A DNA stretch of 64,000 nt, taken from NCBI GenBank assembly GCA_950097015.1, contig CATNEN010000003.1, positions 2,479,001 to 2,543,000 of the forward strand, given 5' to 3'. Under the pieces are notes generated by a model. That model worked only from the letters and a program-made list of their open reading frames with translations, did no database searches and was not told the DNA's origin. Each line of letters opens with the position of its first letter. The first letter of the stretch is position 1. The stretch comes from Macrostomum hystrix (taxonomy: Eukaryota > Platyhelminthes > Macrostomidae). This document shows, piece by piece, positions 11,850 to 24,900 of the stretch. Position numbers and translations under genes: made by a program.

Positions 11850-13795
11850 GTGGAGTGTCATTAGATCCATCTATGGAGTCTCATCAAGATCTATCCATGC
11901 AGTGACATCCAGATCTATCCATGCAGTGTCATCCAGATCTATCCATGCAGTGTCATCCAGATCTATTAATGCAGTGTCATCCAGATCTATCCATGCAGTG
12001 TCATCAAGATTTATCCATAGAGTGTCATCCATTCTATCCATGCAGTGTCATCAAGATTTATCCATAGAGTGTCATCCAGATCTATCCATGCAGTGTCATC
12101 CAGATCTATTAATGCAGTGTCATCGAGATCTATCCATGCAGTGTCATCCAGATCTATCCAGGAGTGTCATCAAGATCTATCCATGGAGTGTCATCAAGAT
12201 CTATTCATGCAGTGTCATCCAGATCTATCAATGGAGTGTCATCAAGATCTATCCATGCAGTGTCATCCAGATCTATTAATGCAGTGTCATCGAGATCTAT
12301 CCATGCAGTGTCATCCAGATCTATCCATGCAGTGTCATCCAGATCTATCCATGCAGTGACATCCAGATCTATCCATGCAGTGTCATCCAGATCTATTAAT
12401 GCAGTGTCATCCAGATCTACCCATGGAGTGTCATCAAGATTTATCCATAGAGTGTCATCCAGATCTATCCATGCAGTGTCATCCAGATCTATTAATGCAG
12501 TGTCATCGAGATCTATCCATGCAGTGTCATCCAGATCTATCCATGGAGTGTCATCAAGATCTATCCATGGAGTGTCATCAAGATCTATTCATGCAGTGTC
12601 ATCCAGATCTATCAATGGAGTGTCATCAAGATCTATCCATGCAGTGTCATCCAGATCTATTAATGCAGTGTCATCGAGATCTATCCATGCAGTGTCATCC
12701 AGATCTATCCATGCAGTGTCATCCAGATCTATCCATGCAGTGACATCCAGATCTATCCATGCAGTGTCATCCAGATCTATTAATGCAGTGTCATCCAGAT
12801 CTACCCATGGAGTGTCATCCAGATCTATCCATGGAGTGTCATCCAGATCTATCCATGGAGTGTCATCCAGATCTATCCATGCAGTGTCATCAAGATTTAT
12901 CCATAGAGTGTCATCCATTCTATCCATGCAGTGTCATCAAGATTTATCCATGCAGTGTCATCCAGATCTATTAATGCAGTGTCATCAAGATCTATCCGTG
13001 GAATGTCATCAAGATCTATCCGTGGAATGTCATCAAGATCTATCCGTGGAATGTCACAAAGATCTATCCATGGATTGTCATCCAGATCTATCCATGCAGT
13101 GTCATCCAGATCTATCCATGCAGTGTCATCCAGATCTATCCATGCAGTGACATCCAGATCTATCCATGCAGTGTCATCCAGATCTATTAATGCAGTGTCA
13201 TCCAGATCTACCCATGGAGTGTCATCCAGATCTATCCATGGAGTGTCATCCAGATCTATCCATGGAGTGTCATCCAGATCTATCCATGCAGTGTCATCAA
13301 GATTTATCCATAGAGTGTCATCCATTCTATCCATGCAGTGTCATCAAGATTTATCCATGCAGTGTCATCCAGATCTATTAATGCAGTGTCATCAAGATCT
13401 ATCCGTGGAATGTCATCAAGATCTATCCGTGGAATGTCATCAAGATCTATCCGTGGAATGTCACAAAGATCTATCCATGGAGTGTCATCCAGATCTATCC
13501 ATGGAGTGTCATCAAGATCTATCCGTGGAATGTCACAAAGATCTATCCGTGGAATGTCATCAAGATCTATCCGTGGAATGTCATCCAGATCTATCCATGG
13601 AGTGTCATCCAGATCTATCCGTGGAATGTCATCAAGATCTATCCGTGGAATGTCATCAAGATCTATCCGTAGAATGTCATCAAGATCTATCCATGGATTG
13701 TCATCCAGATCTATCCGTGGAATGCCATCAAGATCTATCCGTGGAATGTCACAAAGATCTATCCGTGGAATGCCATCAAGATCTATCCGTGAAGT
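11850..13795. repeat. 24-bp minisatellite with higher-order duplication
   Basis: About 80 copies of a 24-bp unit containing CATCCAGATCTATCCATGCA. Variants (TTAATGCAG, CCATGGAG, CCGTGGAA, CCATAGAG) recur in the same order. A block at about 12560-12975 reappears about 407 bp later, showing multi-unit duplication. The period is a multiple of 3, giving repetitive frames up to 328 codons that I do not regard as genes. Confidence 0.97.
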
Positions 13796-13799
13796 TGCA

Positions 13800-14450
13800 A
13801 CTAAAGCATTTTCTTTTCTTTCCTTCAAGTATAATCCATATCTTTCTTGAATTGTTATTCAATTCTTCCGTTAAAGTGTAAATTTATCGAGTGTACATCA
13901 GCGTTTCTTTGTGTTGGGTGTTATTCATAAATTGCGCATACGTGCTAAAATTCAGATTAAAATATTCAATTTTTCTAATCCCACAGAAGCAACACCACAG
14001 CTGGTCAATGCGAAAGGTGAAGCTCATTCTAAATGAAGTGAAATGGTGAAATTTCCAATTTAAATTCGACCTTAGCCCCGAAGTCATCAGCGTCACTTGT
14101 GTCAATAGTAACAGCGATTTTTTCACAGCGCTAAATTCAAGTCCTCAAAAAATAAATTAATCCCAAAGGAGATTAGTAGGCCCTCTAAATACGACAGCAG
14201 CCAGCCAAAATAATAAAAAATGGTTCAGATAGACCGACTGACCTCATTGACTGACATTCTGTATTCTTAACCATAAAAACCAGGCAGGATCAATAAATAT
14301 GACAATTGAGGGACCAAGAAACGCAGAGAACACAATTATTATATATTCGTACAGTCTGGCGATAAAACCATTTTGAGAATGCTCTGTATGCTAAGTGGTG
14401 CACAATAATCGAAATATAGCCAAAATATAAAGGCGATTTTCTACTATAAG
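13800..14450. other. Non-coding spacer
   Basis: AT-rich sequence between arrays. No supported exon or element. Confidence 0.55.
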
Positions 14451-14451
14451 A

Positions 14452-15258
14452 TGGATCAGAATTCATTGATATCTAGCATCAGAATTCATTGATATCTAGG
14501 ATCAGAATTCATCGTTATCTAGGATCAGAATTCATTGATATCTAGGATCAGAATTTATTGATATCTAGGATCAGAATTCATTGATATCTAGCATCAGAAT
14601 TCATTGATATCTATCATCAGAATTCATTGATATCTATCATCAGAATTCATTGATATCTAGCATCAGAATTCATTGATATCTAGCATCAGAATTCATTGAT
14701 ATCTAGGATCGGAATTCATTGATATCTAGCATCAGAATTCATTGATATCTAGGATCAGAATTCATTGATATCTATCATCAGAATTCATTGATATCTAGGA
14801 TCGGAATTCATTCATATCTAGCATCAGAATTCATTGATATCTAGGATCAGAATTCATTGATATCTAGCATCAGAATTCATTGATATCTAGCATCAGAATT
14901 CATTGATATCTAGCATCAGAATTCATTGATATCTAGCATCAGAATTCATTGATATCTAGCATCAGAATTCATTGATATCTAGCATCAGAATTCATTGATA
15001 TCTAGCATCAGAATTCATTGATATCTAGCATCAGAATTCATTGATATCTAGGATCAGAATTCATTGATATCTAGCATCAGAATTCATTGATATCTAGCAT
15101 CAGAATTCATTGATATCTAGCATCAGAATTCATTGATATCTAGCATCAGAATTCATTGATATCTAGCATCAGAATTCATTGATATCTAGCATCAGAATTC
15201 ATTGATATCTAGCATCAGAATTCATTGATATCTAGCATCAGAATTCATTGATATCTAG
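14452..15258. repeat. 23-bp minisatellite (GAATTC unit)
   Basis: About 35 copies of a 23-bp unit containing CATCAGAATTCATTGATATC, ending CTA. Very homogeneous; variants are mainly GCATC/GGATC/TCATC. Confidence 0.97.
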
Positions 15259-15317
15259 ACTCTTTATTTGCATATATATAGGCTCAGACACAGGGACAAC
15301 ACTTTTAGATATTCAGT

Positions 15318-15545
15318 CACAATATTGCTAGATATCTAGGCACAATATTGCTAGATATCTAGGCACAATATTGATAGATATCTAGGCACAATATTGCTAG
15401 ATATCTAGGCACAATATTGATAGATATCTAGGCGCAATATTGATAGATATCTAGGCACAAAATTGATAGATATCTAGGCGCAATATTGATAGATATCTAG
15501 GCACAAAATTGATAGATATCTAGGCACAATATTGATAGATATCTA
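15318..15545. repeat. 23-bp minisatellite (CAATATTG unit)
   Basis: About 10 copies of a 23-bp unit containing GCACAATATTGATAGATATC, ending CTA. It shares period and the TTGATA/GATATCTA end with the adjacent array, so the two are probably related. Confidence 0.95.
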
Positions 15546-15549
15546 TACA

Positions 15550-16330
15550 CATTAATTGCTAGTTAACATCTAAACAGGCAATCTGTTAAAGCAAAGAAAT
15601 AAGAAACAAGGCATGTCTCGTTAAATTTCGCCTTTCAACTAATCAGAAATAATTTTCTGATTTAAAAAAACACCGGCTTAAACAATCGGACATTGTTTTT
15701 TTATTTTTTTCAGCTAACATGGTGTTGGTGATGCATAATTGCGTCACAATGCGCAACTTGTAACAGTTTTTTAAGCGGCTGTACAATGTAATCAATAAGG
15801 AAAAAAAGAAAAAGAGCACACATACTACTTATTAAAACTACAAGTTGCAAGTAGCTAGCAAAGCACATTGTCACGCAAGTTACAGAAAGTTGAAAGTAAT
15901 AAACAATTGTAACTATCATCAGTAAAGTAAAGAGATACAAACAGAAAGTTGTTAGACAATGTTACGTTTGAAAATTAATTTTAAGACATTTCAAGTATAC
16001 AAGTGGATTGAAACATATTAGATTACTCAAAGCGTGTATTCATAATTATCAAGTTATAACTTCAACTAAAGGGACTTGAAGTCAATCCTTGGGATCAAAT
16101 TTAAATAACTCAATTTTCATAGAATTCGGACCAATCAATGAATTCTAAAATGGCATTAAAGTGGGTGAAGCGTTAACAGTAGAAATACCCCGGCTATTTT
16201 TCGGTTGGCGAAAGAAAGTGGGTATTTTAAATATCCACTGCCTACTGCACGATAGCTCCCGATTCTTGTCGAAAGCAGAAAATTTTCGAAAATCTCGACG
16301 ATGCCAATGGAAGTAATTCTGGAAGTAGTT
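15550..16330. other. Non-coding, with one copy of a dispersed repeat
   Basis: No gene. About 16140-16290 matches sequence at 45.09-45.5 kb: both carry GTGGGTATTT/CTGGGTATTTC, then AAATAY-CC-CTGCCTACT, then a CGAT-TTYG-CGAAG tail. Here the CTGCCTACTGCACGATA segment is single copy; at 45 kb it is tandemly amplified. Confidence 0.5.
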
Positions 16331-16335
16331 TAATC

Positions 16336-16640
16336 TTATAGAGCGGAAAAATTATTCCGTGTTTTGGATCTCACGACTTGAAGGTCGGGGGTTCGATTCC
16401 CGACTCCACTGGAACAATTTGCGTCCTTTAGCAAGACACTTAACTCTGCATTGCTTCAGTTCACCCAGCTGTTAAATGGGTACCAGCATCAGCTGGGATA
16501 ATTGAAGGTGGGTGTGGCGTCCCCCCAGTACGTGGACTGAACAGCTGTACGCAGCCTTCAGATGCTGTCAGTGCTGTCGGCTGCACATCTGACCCAATTG
16601 GGGCAGGTGTAATCAATTATTATTATTTATTATTAATTAT
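16336..16640 (+). mobile_element. tRNA-derived SINE, copy A
   Basis: A tRNA-like head has a B box GGTTCGATTCC at 16390-16400, preceded by ACTTGAAGGTCGGGG. A conserved body follows (CACTTAACTCTGCATTGCTT, CACCCAGCTGTTAAATGGGT, GTGGACTGAACAGCTGTA, GACCCAATTGGGGCAGG), then a TATTATT-rich tail. Related copies lie at 25.7-25.97 kb (reverse) and 62.5-62.9 kb. The 5' limit and A box are uncertain. Confidence 0.8.
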
Positions 16641-16849
16641 TATTATATGGATCTAAATGGCGTTTTAATGAATACTTTGGGAGATACAGAAAATATGTTG
16701 GCTATTTAAAATGCCCCCCGTGTTAAGAAAATTACAATTCTGCCCAATGCTAAACCTTGGCCCAGTTTAGCACTGACTAGTAGTAAATAAAGCACATTTC
16801 ATGTTAATAATAAAAATGAACATCGAACAATAGCAATGAATTCCATCTG

Positions 16850-18534
16850 CTAATCCATCGGTTCATCTTCAACCTCTTCAAATTTATCGTGCTGCCACTT
16901 GCCCTCGATGCCTCCGCCGCCACCGCCGCCGCGTCCTCTGCGACCGAAGCCACGACGACCGCCTCTGGCGCCGCCGCCGCGGAAGAAGGCTGCCCCGTTG
17001 CCGACGCCTCCCCTAGCGGGTCGATTTCCGCTGCCGCCGCGATCGTCATGCAGAAAATACGAAGGCGCCTTAGGCGTAGCTAACGGATCCGCGGCAGCAG
17101 CAGCAGCACCAGGCGGCCGATAGAATCGCTCATCGGCGTTCGGCCGATGCTGGAGCTCAGGCCGACGGCCCAGTCGTTCGGCGATTGGACGGCGCTGACG
17201 ACGCTGGGCGCCAAGCAGAGGCGGCGGCGAAGGCGAGGTCGACGGCGACAGAGAAGCGAAACGACGAACCGGCGGGCCGCCGATTCGATCGTGAATTGGT
17301 CGCGCCGGTTGATCGGCGCGCAGTCGACTGCTAGTGATCCAGATTTTGGGAGAATTGGAGCGCGATCTAGAACGGGATCGGGATCTAGACAGGCGACGGC
17401 GACGCGAGCCGAAGCCGGTCGACGATGACATGCGGATCGAGCGACGCTCCCTGATAAAACAACGAAAAATGGGAGATTTGGGATTTTTTTGGGGAAATTC
17501 GGGATTTTAGGGAAGTTTTTGAGCTCGATTCCGCGGCGAAACCACATTCATTTGGGGCGCAGCCGCGGAGAGAAGGCTTGGCGGCTTGTGTGTGCTCAGG
17601 AGTTAGCTGAATGGGCAGAATGGCCTCCTTACCCGAATGTGCTTGCATTATCTCCGTCTTAGGTGGTCACTGACCATAATAAATATGGAGCTGCTGGACC
17701 TTCAACAAGAAATAGTTGAGTTTAGGCTAATATCGAGGCTTCATCTGCAAAATTAGAAAAAATCGCTCTAGGGACTCCATTGCCAGATACAGGCACACTG
17801 CTGACGGTGCTGACGACGTCGGGGTGGTGACTGATTAGTTGACAGACTAGGCGAGGGTCCTGTGGTTAAGCTTCGTCCTATTTTGAGGCTTGATCAGAGA
17901 AATGCGAGAAATTTGTATTAGGGTGTCTATAGTTGACTGGTGCCACTTATTGAAGGTCCAGCAGCCCTGTCTAGGTAAAGGTAGGTGACCACCGAAGTCG
18001 GGAAAAATCTGACATTCGGCAAGAACCGATGAATATCTCGACGGTCTGAAGTGCGCAACAAAAAGTTGGTCCGTGTTCTTCCCCCCTGTAAGTATCATGT
18101 GCTTACCCCCCCTTCCTTCGTATAAAAACGGGCGGGTAAATGGCTTGGTAGTCCTACTGTTGTACTAACCTGTCAGCGCTGCCACTTCTATGACGATGGT
18201 CGTACTCATGCAACTGTCTGGCCGTGCTACTGTACACTCTCATAGTTGTTGGCGGCTTCGGCTCCGGCGACAGTCGGTCGTGGTGAAATTTTAACACTTC
18301 CGGCCTTTGAAATACTGGCGTAGCGCCCTCATTGCCGCGCCTAGCTAGACGGATAACGTCAACGTCTGGATCGAAACGACGCACTAGCGGCTCAGTGCTA
18401 GGAGGGCCGCGCACTTTGCGTTCAATAACAATGGAGACGTCTTCGTCGATGCTTTGAAATGCATCTGTAGATGCGTCGAATCGACTAAAGCGTTCGCTAG
18501 TAGTCTGGCTAGTAGTATGACGTCTGGTGCTCAT
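16850..18534 (-). CDS. RS/RGG-rich nuclear-type protein, two exons
   Basis: Exon 1 is 18534-18170 (ATG, MSTRRHTTSQTTSERFSRF), phase 2, donor GTTAGT. Exon 2 is 17450-16850 after TTTTATCAG, ending in TAG: 321 aa. Exon 1 is polar with SERFSRFDASTDAFQSIDE. Exon 2 has an RS stretch (RSRSRSRSRSNSP), a proline/arginine-rich middle, a poly-Ala run, then RGG/GGRG repeats (GGARGGRRGFGRRGRGGGG) and the acidic tail KWQHDKFEEVEDEPMD. RS plus RGG regions suggest a nuclear RNA-binding or splicing-associated protein. The general layout recalls the THRAP3/BCLAF1 group, but that is only a resemblance. A 5' UTR exon may end near 18590, where a GAGGTAAG donor is overlapped by a SINE-like ACTTGAAGGTCGGGG fragment. 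The intron (17451-18169) lacks a minisatellite. Confidence 0.72.
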
Positions 18535-18599
18535 AATTTTATTTGCTGACTTGAATAAGTGTTTGTTTGATTGACCCCCGACCTTCAAGTTTCTTACCT

Positions 18600-19440
18600 C
18601 TGAAATGCAACATGATGCCTAAAAGATTATTCAAGACTAAGTATGAAACCAGGATTATATTAGGCCTATGTTTGATCTACTATAATCACCAGTGATAGTA
18701 TAAAAAATTAATTTTGTTTAATGTAACAGGATATTGTTCAATTATGTTAAATGATAACATTTTTTACAGTATATTTACAAAAAATACAAGCTTAGCAACT
18801 AAAGACACTTTTTAAATCATATATGTCATCACACACTTTTGTCACGTCATTTACCTTCATATTTATACAATACATAATGCTCTCTCTTTTTCATTAAATA
18901 AAAATGTAAACAGCTATTATTGTGTAGTCCAACTTAGTTTCCCCACTTTCTTTACTGATTTAGGTATCTTACTTCTTACTTTTTAAGTCAATACAATTCG
19001 AATGAAAACACGTAACAATGACAAAAGATTTAGTAGGCCTAAGTTGTTATTACAATAATTAAAAAGGATGACATTAATGTTAGTTAATGAATATGTAGGT
19101 TGAAATGTAGAACACAGTCGTCACACTGGCAACTTTGTCAATCTATTGGCTCGAGGGTTCAAGTTTAACAAAACGTTCAAACCCAAAAGGGCCTTGTTTC
19201 AAAAAACAGAACCATGTGGATAAAATTGAAATTAATGGCATGGCATATTTATATAAAGAGTTTTAGACCTATTCATACAAGCTGTCGTGTGGATAAGCAG
19301 AAAATTATCGGCACGGATCAGTGTGGATAAAATTGAAATTAACGGCATGGGACCATGGGAATAAGCTCTGCCTTAATACTGAGTGCTAATAGAATATATA
19401 TATATTCCATAGTGTAGAATGTAGATAACAAAGAAGTGAA
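18600..19440. other. AT-rich non-coding DNA
   Basis: No exon seen. A short duplicated phrase (GTGGATAAAATTGAAATTAA) occurs at about 19215 and 19322. Confidence 0.5.
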
Positions 19441-19443
19441 CTA

Positions 19444-20590
19444 GGGTAATGTATCATCAACCAAACAAGAATGTGTATTTTTTTAACTTCAAACCTAAGA
19501 GCCCTATAGATTTTCTATTTAAGATATGATGATAAATCAAAAGCCAAGTTATAGAAAACAGTTACATATTTCTAAAAAGTATCTGCTTTTGCTATTTTAT
19601 CAAATAGAAAAAAAGTTATTCCTGCTTTTTATCTAAAACCGAACAATGATTTTCATGTATCTTCAAACCAAAAAGAGAATTTGATGTTATGGTTTTACGA
19701 TTTGAGTGAGTGGTTTAATCTTATTTTAAGGAGTGAACTATCATGAATTACGTAATTTGAAAGCATTTTTCATGCTCTATAAATAACTACATTTATGGTC
19801 ATTTAATTGGCAAGCAACCACATACAATCTTTGTCTAAAGTACATACTGAAAAAATGTTGTTAAAAAGTATGCTTTTGCAATAAAAATTTCTACTGAAAC
19901 ATCTATATCTTTCTTTCCTCTTAATGCTTCATTGCACATCATGCCTCAGCTTGTAGATAATTTCTTCAACTTTCAAATTAGTTGTTCTGTGAAACACAAT
20001 AGCTTGTTTCTGTCTTGCACAAGACCAAGGAAGAAGTCAAAATTAGGGCCTATTGTTTGGTTTTGAAGATATACTGTTTGGTTGATGATACATTACCCAG
20101 TCCTGCAGGTCATTTCGGTGACAAGACATTTTGGTGACAGTCATTTCGATGACAACTCAAGTCATTTCAGTGACACAATTAGTCAGATTGGTGACAACTA
20201 TTTTTGCACCTAAATATGCTAAAAAACAGCCTTCCATTTTAACTATGCACACTTATAATGTATTAATTAAATAATGCTATAGGCCTAAGCATTAATAAGA
20301 GGCTGCATCGCTCTGATTAAGTCTGGGTTTTACTTTAAATGAGTTAAATTATTAAATTATTTAATAAGTAGTCAATAGTTTCAATAGTTATTCGTTCCTA
20401 ATTAAATGTGTATAATAATCTTTTTTCAAGTTTTGGATTGACAAAGCGAGTGCAGCTGCTGGATTGTGGAAGGCTGTTTTCTCAGCATATTTAGGTGCAA
20501 AGATAGTTGTCACCGAACAGACCAATTCTGTCACTGAAATGACTGTCACCGAAATGTCTTGTCACCAAAATGACCTGGGACCCATTACCC
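19444..20590. mobile_element. Non-autonomous TA-target DNA element, interrupted
   Basis: The termini are perfect 24-bp inverted repeats starting GGGTAATGTATCATCAACCA. The left copy is 19444-19467; the right is 20075-20098, in reverse complement, with its outermost 8 bp duplicated at 20583-20590. TA dinucleotides flank it (19442-19443 and 20591-20592), typical of Tc1/mariner-type target-site duplication. Without the inserted element it would be 655 bp. No transposase frame is present. A second element sits at its right terminus (next entry). Confidence 0.75.
20099..20582. mobile_element. 484-bp MITE with 8-bp target duplication
   Basis: Flanked by a perfect direct repeat CATTACCC (20091-20098 and 20583-20590). 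Long inverted repeats of about 115 bp are built from iterated GTCATTTCGGTGACA-like motifs. The left arm runs through GTCCTGCAGGTCATTTCGG to TTGCACCTAAATATGC. The right arm mirrors it, from GCATATTTAGGTGCAAAGAT to GACCTGGGACC. The 8-bp duplication suggests the hAT superfamily or another 8-bp-TSD family. There is no transposase. Confidence 0.8.
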
Positions 20591-20592
20591 TA

Positions 20593-21930
20593 TATGCTTT
20601 TGGAATTTTTAAAATCCATAAAAAAATAAAAATTTATTGCAATTTTTATGTTTTCCAAGTCAAATCTATCCAGTCATCTAGATCACAGCCCCTTATGGGA
20701 AAAAACATTACAAAAAGGTCAAAAACAACTATAATGTTGATCAAGAATTGTTATACTTATAATAGCTTTTTTATTACTTGACCAATTTAGATGAGTGAGG
20801 TGTCTTTGAACTCACCAAGCAAGATCTGTAACACAAGAAAACCAAAAATATGGAATTTTTTATTTTTAATTTCTCACTGGAGCCCCTACATATTATTAGG
20901 TTGCTACTACTACTACTACTAGGCATTGGTAGGCAATAATCACTTTACTCTACAAATAAGGGCAGTTAGTGTTACCCAGTTGTCGGCTTGCAAGAATTTT
21001 ACTTTTGGCGTGCATCAGTAATTTTTCAAAAAATCGTTCCTGCGTGCACCCAACACGATCCATACTATGGCAGTCAGACTGTGCCTGTAGCCTGTGTGAG
21101 TGTGCTCACGTTCTGTGTTAAATGCAGTACACTGTAGTGCGTACGCTTAAGTATAAATACATGAAGATCTTTTGTCGTGTGTATTTTATTATAATTTTGG
21201 CAACATATTTTCTCATGACTTTAGGGTGGTGACCTCGCGGTGGTGAATTCAATGGTTAGTGCTTGACTAAGTAAGTACTACGTACGGTGTGATCGAAATG
21301 TGTGCGAAATTAGTCGTTTAAATCAACGCTGAATGCGTTACAATATTATAACACAATTACAATTAAATTATGAAATTTGCCGCAATAAAACCGTCATGCT
21401 TTTAGTTTTAGTACCGCAAGGATCTATGCTGTAGAAAAAAACAAAATAGACTCTAATTTGTTGCACCCTCTACTGCTTTGAGCAGTAATATTATTAGATA
21501 ATACATTATCTAGTATTTCATAATTAGATAGTAACACGCGGAAATCAATTTTTCAAAAGTCAACCCTACTTAAAATGTTCTAAAATTAAATATACATAAA
21601 TTTATGCATGTACGATTACATCATACATGCACAGACTAAACCTGCTTATTTTTGTGTATTAGCATAGAGGGACAGGGCTTGTATAGTGGCGGCTCCCAAG
21701 TCTATGACCATGGACAGTTTTATCGCAGTGTTTTTTACGCTTGACTTTTCGTATTAAGATCGTATTGACCTAATATTTTTTTACAAACGGATTCGAGTAG
21801 AAAATTTTATAGATTAGTTAATCAAGCGAATATTTAAAACTATTTTTTAATTTAGTTGGGTTTTAAACAACAGGTAGTCGACAAAGTCAAGGATTGTAAT
21901 TCGTTTTTTCAGCCGTAAAGTTATTGTTGA
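20593..21930. other. Non-coding DNA downstream of F-box gene
   Basis: AT-rich. Probably includes the 3' UTR and flank of the minus-strand F-box gene. No further exon recognised. Confidence 0.5.
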
Positions 21931-21933
21931 TTT

Positions 21934-24900
21934 CTATAGTTGATTTCTAACAAACGTGGGATGCCAGGGCAGCGGTCTCAGGAACAGGTGATCAATTAGG
22001 AGAGCGTTGCGCAGTTCGCGTTCAAATTCCTCCTGAGTGACGGTGGCATCGGCAACGCCACGCCTCATCACAGACACCCTGGCTATAAGATTTGTGACGC
22101 CAGTTTTCTCCTGAGTCAGCTCCAACGTAGCAAGTCGCCAATAAAACCAACGATCTGGCTGTAAGCTGTAGTTCTGCAGCAGGTGACTCATCGTTGAAGT
22201 TGATAACAGCGGCTGCTGCGACACTGCAGTTCAATGAGAAGTTAGACGATTCTGGGGTATCACTTCACGACTCATTGAGACTTTAGAAGACCCTAGACAA
22301 TTATAAGACGCTTCTAACAGATTTTACGATCGTATATGATTCTAGACGACTATAGATGAGTCTAGATTGTTCTACATGATTCTAGATGATTCTAAGTGAT
22401 CCTAGATGATTCTAAGTGATCTTAGATGATTATAGATGATTCTCAATGATTCTAGATGATTCTAGATGATTCTCAATGATTCTAGATGATTCTAGATAAT
22501 TCTAAATTATCCTAGATGATTCTAGATGATTCTCAATGATTCTAGATGATTCTAGATAATTCTAAATTATCCTAGATGACTCTAGATGATTCTAGATGAT
22601 TCTCAATGATTCTAGATGATTCTAGATGATTCTCAATGATTCTAGATGATTCTAGATAATTCTAAATTATCCTAGATGATTCTAGATGATTCTCAATGAT
22701 TCTAGATGATTCTAGATAATTCTAAATTATCCTAGATGATTCTAGATGATTCTCAATGATTCTAAAGTATCCTAGATGATTCTAGATGATTCTCAATGAT
22801 TCTCAATGATTCCAGACGATTCTAGATGATTCTAAATTATCTTAGATGATTCTCAATGATTCCAGACGATTCTAGATGATTCTAAATTATCATAGAAGAT
22901 TCTAAATTATCCTAGACGATTCTAGAGGATTATAAATTATCAAATGGTCAAATGATCAAATGATCAAAAGGACAAAAAATCATCAAATGATTACCACCAT
23001 TTTCCTTGGGCGAATCGGCTGTGACGTCGACGGAGCACTCAAAATTGGAGACTGTCACACTTCGCCGATTGATCCTGAAAAGCAAGAGGCGCGGAAATAA
23101 AATTTTGAAAATAACATCTATTTCGTATGAGATCTCATCATTATAACAGTGAAATGAGTTCACCTGGCCTGTATCAGCGGCACGCGAACACCGGAGCTGT
23201 CAGCAGCCGAAGCTACATAATCAGAGTCCAGTGGTTCGCAAATCAACTTCTTCACGCGCAACAGCAGATCGTAGCGTCCAAGATGCACGCCAAAGAATTG
23301 AAACTCCATCATCAATGGACGGCTGAGCAGGATCGGACTGAGTACGGGCGATGAGAACAGTGCTCCGCCTAGGGAGGACTCCGGAAGAAGGCGAACTAGG
23401 CGTGGCTCCGACAGCTGCAACTGGGTCTGCGATGCGATAGGAGACGCAATTCTATGTAGGGATCCTGCTGCGATTCTATGTAGGGATCCTGCTGCGATTC
23501 TATGTAGGGATCCTGCTGCGATTCTATGTAGGGATCCTGATGCGATTCTATGTAGGGATCCTGCTGCGATTCTAGCTAGGGATCCTGCTGCGATTCTAGC
23601 TAGGGATCCTGCTGCGATTCTAGCTAGGGATCCTGCTGCGATTCTATCTAGGGATCCTGCTGCGATTCTAGCTAGGGATCCTGCTGCGATTCTAGCTACG
23701 GATCCTGCTGCGATTCTATCTAGGGATCCTGCTGCGATTCTAGCTAGGGATCCTGCTGCGATTCTAGCTATCTTCGGATCCTGCTGCGATTCTATCTAGG
23801 GATCCTGCTGCGATTCTAGCTACGGATCCTGCTGCGATTCTAGCTAGCTACGGATCCTGCTACGATTCTTGCTACAGGTCCTTCTGCGATTCTATCTAGG
23901 GATCCTGCTGCGATTCTAGCTATCTTCGGATCCTGCTGCGATTCTAGCTACGGATCCTGCTGCGATTCTAGCTACGGATCCTGCTGCGATTCTAGCTACG
24001 GATCCTGCTGCGATTCTATCTAGGGATCCTGCTGCGATTCTAGCTAGGGATCCTGCTGCGATTCTAGCTATCTTCGGATCCTGCTGCGATTCTATCTAGG
24101 GATCCTGCTGCGATTCTAGCTACGGATCCTGCTGCGATTCTAGCTAGCTACGGATCCTGCTACGATTCTTGCTACAGGTCCTTCTGTGATTCTATCTAGG
24201 GATCCTGCTGCGATTCTAGCTATCTTCGGATCCTGCTGCGATTCTAGCTACGGATCCTGCTGCGATTCTAGCTACGGATCCTGCTGCGATTCTAGCTACG
24301 GATCCTGCTGCGATTCTAGCTACGGATCCTGCTGCGATTCTAGCTACGGATCCTGCTGCGATTCTAGCTACGGATCCTGCTGCGATTCTAGCTACGGATA
24401 CTGCTGCGATTCTAGCTACGGATACTGCTGCGATTCTAGCTAGCTACGGATCCTGTTACGATTCTTGCTACGGATCCTGCTGCGACTCTAGCTACGGATT
24501 CTAGTTACCCATCCTGCTCAAACTCTAGCTTCCAGAAGGACTCACTCACCGGCGTCTGATCATCCAGCTCCACTGGACGAGCCCTGTAGAGGCCCAGCAG
24601 AGCCTGAAGGTAGAGTCGAGCGAACGGATTGTCGCCACAGCAGGTGTCCAAGCAGACATTTGGCCAGCAGTTGCGCAGGTGGTGCTCACCAAAATGGCGT
24701 CGAATTCTATCAACCCAACAGGTGTCGATGGCGCCTTTGTCAGCGACTGTCGCAGATTTTACGCCGCAGAGCCGACGAAACGCAGTCGAGACAGTGCAAA
24801 CTCGAGCCAGATCGGTCAGACTCAGGTAAGCTGCTACGCGAGACAAACAAGAAGCCGGCAGATTGTCCAACAATGGCATCTGGAGACTGGGGGGTTGCGA

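Noticed and set aside
11902-13881. Several 100-330 codon frames on both strands
   Set aside because: By-products of the 24-bp array; reading frames overlap in several phases and strands.
16889-17428. Plus-strand GC-rich frames opposite the RS/RGG gene
   Set aside because: Antisense shadows of exon 2, with low-complexity Ala/Pro/Arg and no splice-consistent model.
14452-24500. Regular EcoRI, BamHI and XbaI sites in arrays
   Set aside because: Restriction sites simply repeat because the unit repeats; no biological meaning inferred.
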